The notes under the pieces are model-generated. The model did not search any database and had not been told where the DNA came from. It was given only the letters and a program-made list of their open reading frames with translations. A DNA stretch of 64,000 nucleotides, taken from Symbiodinium microadriaticum. Taxonomy: Eukaryota; Sar; Dinophyceae; Suessiales; Symbiodiniaceae. The stretch spans positions 1,069,013 through 1,133,012 of the forward strand of contig LSRX01000055.1 in assembly GCA_001939145.1 (NCBI GenBank). The letters run 5' to 3'. The translations under genes and the position numbers were made by a program. Positions 60,044 to 64,000 of this stretch are shown here, one piece after another (within the stretch, counting starts at the first letter, position 1; each line of letters starts with the position of its first letter).

Positions 60044-60331
60044 TCATGACTCTCCGATACTCAGATGGACAGTTCGGGGAGTCGTTCGTCCGCATGAGTC
60101 GGCAGCCAAGACTTTAGATAGCAATACCCGGGCCCCCACACTGTCCTTGCAAGTTAACAGCACAACTTGCAGAGAGCATCTATGCTTCAGCCTGTGGACC
60201 TTACTGACCCGACGGCTGTTGGACTTTCCTGGCCCAGCCACGTCTTTCGCCGGCCAATGCTGCGGAAGTAAACAGAATCGACTAGCCTCAGAGACACCGT
60301 CTCGGGGCCCTAGGCTTTCAAGGAGTTTCAA
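60044..60331 (-). CDS. Candidate exon, strand uncertain
   Basis: A minus-strand frame reads QHWPAKDVAGPGKSNSRRVS, KVHRLKHRCSLQVVLLTCKD and SVGARVLLSKVLAADSCGRT to a TAG at 60044. The plus strand (60147-60359) is open as well but less natural. Basic composition with a hydrophobic LQVVLLTC core. Family unknown. Confidence 0.32.
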   Translation of the reverse strand: MKLLESLGPRDGVSEASRFCLLPQHWPAKDVAGPGKSNSRRVSKVHRLKHRCSLQVVLLTCKDSVGARVLLSKVLAADSCGRTTPRTVHLSIGES

Positions 60332-60620
60332 GAACCGGGACGCTCTGATTGTTGAATGAAGTCCTGTAATACTGCAATTAATCTAGAAAGTTACAATTAA
60401 AGTTGGTGAGCGAGAATCTTCTGATGGTTCTTGATCGAGGAATGCTTCAGGATGCTTACTACTGAGGTCCTCTGGTTGAGGCTGAGGTGGGCTCAGACCT
60501 GCCGCTGCGTTCAACATAGAATTTGCACCGGCAAAGCCCCCTCGCCAACGAGAAACCCGAAACCCTAAACCCTAAATATCCTCGGCTCCATATCCACTCT
60601 ATGGGAAGTCCTTCAACGGC

Positions 60621-60820
<200 letters not shown>

Positions 60821-60865
60821 ACGCGAAAAGTTGCATACATAGATGTATACTACATACATCGGTGC

Positions 60866-60958
60866 ATATATATATATATATATATATGTATGTGTATATA
60901 TGTGTATATATATATATATATGTGTATATACATATATATATATATATACATACATACA
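60866..60958. repeat. TA/TGTATA microsatellite
   Basis: TATATA runs with TGTGTATATATG interruptions. Confidence 0.95.
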
Positions 60959-61041
60959 CCCACACATCTAGGTGAAGCTGTATTGTATTTGCCAAGAAAC
61001 GATATCCAAGGTACATGGACCCTGAAGCTGCGATAGACCGT

Positions 61042-61860
61042 TTCGAAGCCAAAGGTGCGGTGCCCACAGCAACTTCAGCACGAAAGGCCACGACTGCCTT
61101 GGCCAAGACTGTGTTGCGCGGGCTATAGACTCGAGCTGAAATGTAGGTTCAGGGTTTGGGCTTGATGCTTTCAGCCATAAGTGTACCGAGTGTAAGAGTC
61201 TCCCCGGTCGTTTGACGGTCCTTCTGGCAGCCTTTAATTATGTTTTAAATGATGTGAGCCATCCCCACCCCAAGACGCAGACACCCTAACCCGATCTACT
61301 AAACGGAAAATCGTAAATTCCATCCCGAATTTCCAGACTCAAAAACCCTAAACCCTAAACCTGCGCATGACACGGGCTCAGTTGCCGAAGGCGCTCTACC
61401 CAAGTCGCCCAATCCAAGCCCACAGGCCACCAAACCCGAAAGTTTCGGCTTATAGGGTTTAGGGTTTAGGCCTTGGGGGAAAGTGTGAACCAAGGATGCG
61501 AAAAGGTCCGAAACTGCACGGTATAGAGTACCCTCAGAACGAATTTGAAAGAACAGGACTTCCCCAATTTCCCAATGCTAGAAGTCAGAATCGACGGAGA
61601 TCACAGACCAAACAATAACAAGTCCTTTTGAAGAACTTTTCGATCAGGCTCGGTAGGAGAAAAGGGGCCGACAAGTTGAAAAGCCCGCAACGCTAAAACG
61701 CAACATCACAAGAGCAGCGAGCGGCAACGAGAACACGCCCAGGTCGGCGTAGGAGGCGCCGTACTCCTGGCAGGAAACGCCAAGAGCTTTCAGGTTTTGG
61801 GGTCTGCTCCCTTCATTTCAGGGTTCGTATCAGGGTTGCAGTCAGGTTGATGTGATAATG
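61042..61860. other. Spacer with short telomere-like patches
   Basis: CCCTAAA at 61343-61360 and TTTAGGG at 61455-61470; no gene supported. Confidence 0.4.
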
Positions 61861-61901
61861 GTTAGGGGGTTCAAGACGTTGGGATGTCGGGCTTGCGGTA
61901 G

Positions 61902-62034
61902 GATGTACGGCTCAGACAGAGTTCCCAAAACAAGTTTGTTGAAATTGCCAACATTCGAAGAGCCAGAGATGGCCAGAGAAGCTGACCTTGAACTCCGCAT
62001 TGGAGCCCCGAGCGAGCAAAAACCGGCGCCCTAA
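61902..62034 (+). CDS. Candidate terminal exon, product unknown
   Basis: Seen: behind GCTTGCGGTAG a plus-strand frame starts with G then ATG and reads MYGSDRVPKTSLLKLPTFEE, PEMAREADLELRIGAPSEQK and PAP to a TAA at 62034. It is charged and helix-forming, with AG/GA acceptor context. The frame upstream of the AG is open but Gly/Cys-rich and telomere-like. No family recognised. Confidence 0.4.
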
Positions 62035-62430
62035 CAAATCCAAAGAAGCGAACCCTATCAACCTCAATACCCGGACCATCATGCTAAAGCCCCAAAAACC
62101 CTAAGACCCCTGCATGCACCCCGAGCGCCCGGACCTTGACAACCCTTGCCCGGACTTCCGAAGCCTACCAACCCGCGACACGCGGGCCCTAAAAGCCCCA
62201 ATCCTCAACCCTACAAGCCCTAAGTCCCAACAGCCCTAAATCCTAAACCCCAAACCCTAGAAGCCCTAAATCCCAAAAGCCCTAATCCTCCACCCTGAAG
62301 CCTCAGCCTTAAATCCTAACAGCCCCTAACACGATCATCCTATACCCTCCGAGACTGGGATGAGGATTAAAACCTAGGGTCCAGGATCCTAAACCCCTAA
62401 ACCCCAACCCAAAACCCTTTCCCCGGGCCT
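62035..62430. repeat. Degenerate C-rich telomere-derived block
   Basis: Repeating AGCCCTAAATCC, CCCTAAGCCC and ACCCTAGAAG units. Confidence 0.7.
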
Positions 62431-62509
62431 TCAGAATCATTGGGAAGACTTGGCCCAAGCCCATGGGGATCCCCTTGCGAGCCGCCGGGCTCAGGTCCAG
62501 GCTGTTCGG

Positions 62510-62780
62510 TTTAGGGTTTGTAAGGTTTTGGGGTTTAGGGTTTAGGTTTTGGGGTTTAGGGTTTAGGGTTTAAGGTTTAGGGTTGGCTTTAGGGTTTAGG
62601 GTTATAGGTTTGGGGTTTACGGCTGAGACTTTCAGGATTAAGGGTTTATATAGGATCTAAGGACTAGGGTTTAAAGTTTAAAGTTTGGATTCTGTTGAAC
62701 AGGGTTTAGGGTTTAGGTCTTAGTGCTTTACTCAGGGATAAGGGCTGAAGGTTTAGGGCTTAGAGCTTAAGGGGATGAAG
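62510..62780. repeat. TTTAGGG block
   Basis: About twenty perfect and variant TTTAGGG units in the G-rich orientation, directly opposing the preceding C-rich block. Confidence 0.85.
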
Positions 62781-62882
62781 GTCTTCAGTGGGTTGAAAGT
62801 TAGGGGTTTAGGGTTCAGAGGTTATTCGGGGCTCAGGTGATTCGAACCAGGGATTTAAGTGATAGGGTTTGAAGGTGCGCAG

Positions 62883-62962
62883 GCCCTAAACCAAAACCCT
62901 AAACCCCAAACCCCTAAACCCCTAAACTCTAAACCCCTAAACCCCTAAACCCTAAACCCAAG
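62883..62962. repeat. CCCTAAA tract
   Basis: Ten units including CCCCTAAA. Confidence 0.9.
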
Positions 62963-63128
62963 CATCCAACGTGCCAGGTTCAGAGTTTACAGGTTCTGGG
63001 CTTGCGAGGTTCAGCCCCGTGGGCTTCGGAGTTTTGGGGATCTGGGCTCACGCCGCCGTGGCTGCTCAAGGGGGCTTTCCCCTATAGGGTGCGTGAAAAG
63101 GATCTCTGGGTTGCAGCATGTGCCAATC

Positions 63129-63218
63129 ACCCTAAGGCTCAACATAGCCCAAAAGCTTTATACAGCGTGGTCTTTGGGCCCAAAAGCCTCGAAATATGAG
63201 TCCTTATAGCCTTAGGGT
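63129..63218. mobile_element. MITE, family I
   Basis: ACCCTAAGGCTCAACATAGC and AGTCCTTATAGCCTTAGGGT; centre GTGGTCTTTGGGCCC. Confidence 0.9.
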
Positions 63219-63313
63219 CAGAGCTTGCTTTAGCTCGGAAAGTTCGTCCTGGAGATTCAAGTTCGTGGGCTCACTGATGCGGGCTTTGTGGATGCGGGCA
63301 CTTTCTAAAACAA

Positions 63314-63526
63314 TTAGGCCTGGGCTAAACAGCCAGCCTGCAGCGTGTAGAGCAAGAAGAGCAGTGCAAGATTGCCTTGGCTTGGTGACAAGACGACACG
63401 GGCTTGTGACGGCTTTTCTGTGTCCAATTTACCGGACATGCTACGAGAGCAATCGCCATTTGCCCAGCATTCTTCGTTCTGCCAACACAGAATGCACGAC
63501 GACGGGGTGATTGCCAACGTGGACTC
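63314..63526 (-). CDS. Candidate Cys-rich exon, product unknown
   Basis: Seen: behind AAATCAATCAG the minus strand reads ESTLAITPSSCILCWQNEEC, WANGDCSRSMSGKLDTEKPS, QARVVLSPSQGNLALLFLLY and TLQAGCLAQA to a TAA at 63314, 70 codons without ATG at its start. Four cysteines lie within 22 residues, a spacing seen in small disulphide domains, followed by a hydrophobic LALLFLLY. AG/G acceptor context. The plus strand (63196-63510) is open but Arg/Ser-rich and weaker. Family unknown. Confidence 0.42.
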   Translation of the reverse strand, partial: ESTLAITPSSCILCWQNEECWANGDCSRSMSGKLDTEKPSQARVVLSPSQGNLALLFLLYTLQAGCLAQA

Positions 63527-63609
63527 CTGATTGATTTGATATTGGGATCGTTATGATAGGGTTGGGTTCTTGATCAAAAGTCTGCATTACCCTTTTACCC
63601 TGCAGCCAA

Positions 63610-63760
63610 TCCCTAAAGCCCTACATCCTAAAACCCGAAATCCCTAAATCCCTAAGCGCTGCAGCCTATAAGCCCTAAAACCCGAAAGCCCCAAAGCCCT
63701 AAATCCAGAAACCCAAAACCCTAAACCCTAATCCCGAAACCCAAAATCCTATGCAAGGGC
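63610..63760. repeat. Degenerate CCCTAAA block
   Basis: CCCTAAA, CCCGAAA and ATCCCTAAA variants. Confidence 0.8.
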
Positions 63761-63827
63761 GTTCGGGTCTTCCTGGCTTCGTTTCGTGTTAAAGGGCCAG
63801 GGCTTGAAGGGCTAGCCTGCTCGCAGC

Positions 63828-63903
63828 TGGTTTAGGGTTTAGGGTTAGGATTCGGGTTTAGGATTTAGGGCGTATAGGGTTTAGGATTTAGGGTTTAGGG
63901 TTG
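63828..63903. repeat. TTTAGGG tract
   Basis: Eight units with TTTAGGA variants. Confidence 0.9.
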
Positions 63904-64000
63904 TAGCAAAAGTATCCTCCAACCTTTTCCCTGTGAGAATATAGGGTTCTTCGTCAAGGGTTCCGTAGAGGGCTTTAGAAAATTGCCAGAAGAGCTCCCA

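Overview
This is eukaryotic nuclear DNA, most likely from a dinoflagellate. The evidence has four parts. (1) The plant/alveolate-type telomere motif TTTAGGG/CCCTAAA and its one-base variants are scattered through almost the whole window, in both orientations. (2) Small inverted-repeat elements of about 70-120 bp occur at high density; I count about 60 copies in about a dozen families. (3) Protein-like reading frames are short, usually lack their own ATG and are bounded by splice-like AG/GT signals, so they look like exons of intron-rich genes. (4) A 16-base match to the dinoflagellate spliced leader, with a 5-base internal gap, lies at 52853-52868. There is no operon structure, rRNA, complete tRNA or CRISPR array. 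The species cannot be named from the sequence.

Layout: 1-3 kb holds CAC/ATA simple repeats, telomere-like tracts and a few MITEs. 3.6-5.4 kb is a motif-poor island with two probable minus-strand genes. 6-14.5 kb is dense in CCCTAAA/TTTAGGG tracts and MITEs, with exon-like frames at 7.1-7.5, 10.3 and 14.4 kb. 14.6-24 kb is mostly telomere-like sequence and TATG/CATA microsatellites, with a voltage-gated-channel-like exon at 24.5 kb. 28.8-33.9 kb carries several exon candidates. The best gene-bearing stretch is 36.1-38.3 kb, with an acidic repeat protein on the minus strand and a plus-strand frame ending at a MITE. 40.4-42.7 kb holds two decayed genes, one of them strikingly AT-rich. 43.8-45 kb is telomere-derived minisatellite. 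46-47.4 kb is a long microsatellite flanked by exon candidates. 53.6-54.1 kb is a regular 43-bp satellite built from a MITE end plus telomere motif. 55.1-63.5 kb alternates exon candidates with MITEs, a 34-bp-arm palindrome, an assembly-join duplication and a long TG/TGCG repeat.

What works together: I cannot reconstruct a pathway. The main story is genome structure. Short exons sit among introns and spacers made of MITEs and telomere-like repeats. In several places a protein-like frame stops within a few bases of entering a MITE, and in one place a telomere-repeat tract has been inserted inside a MITE. All coding calls come from amino-acid character and splice-site reading by eye, with no homology search. 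Where both strands stay open I say so. Most accepted exons read on the minus strand.
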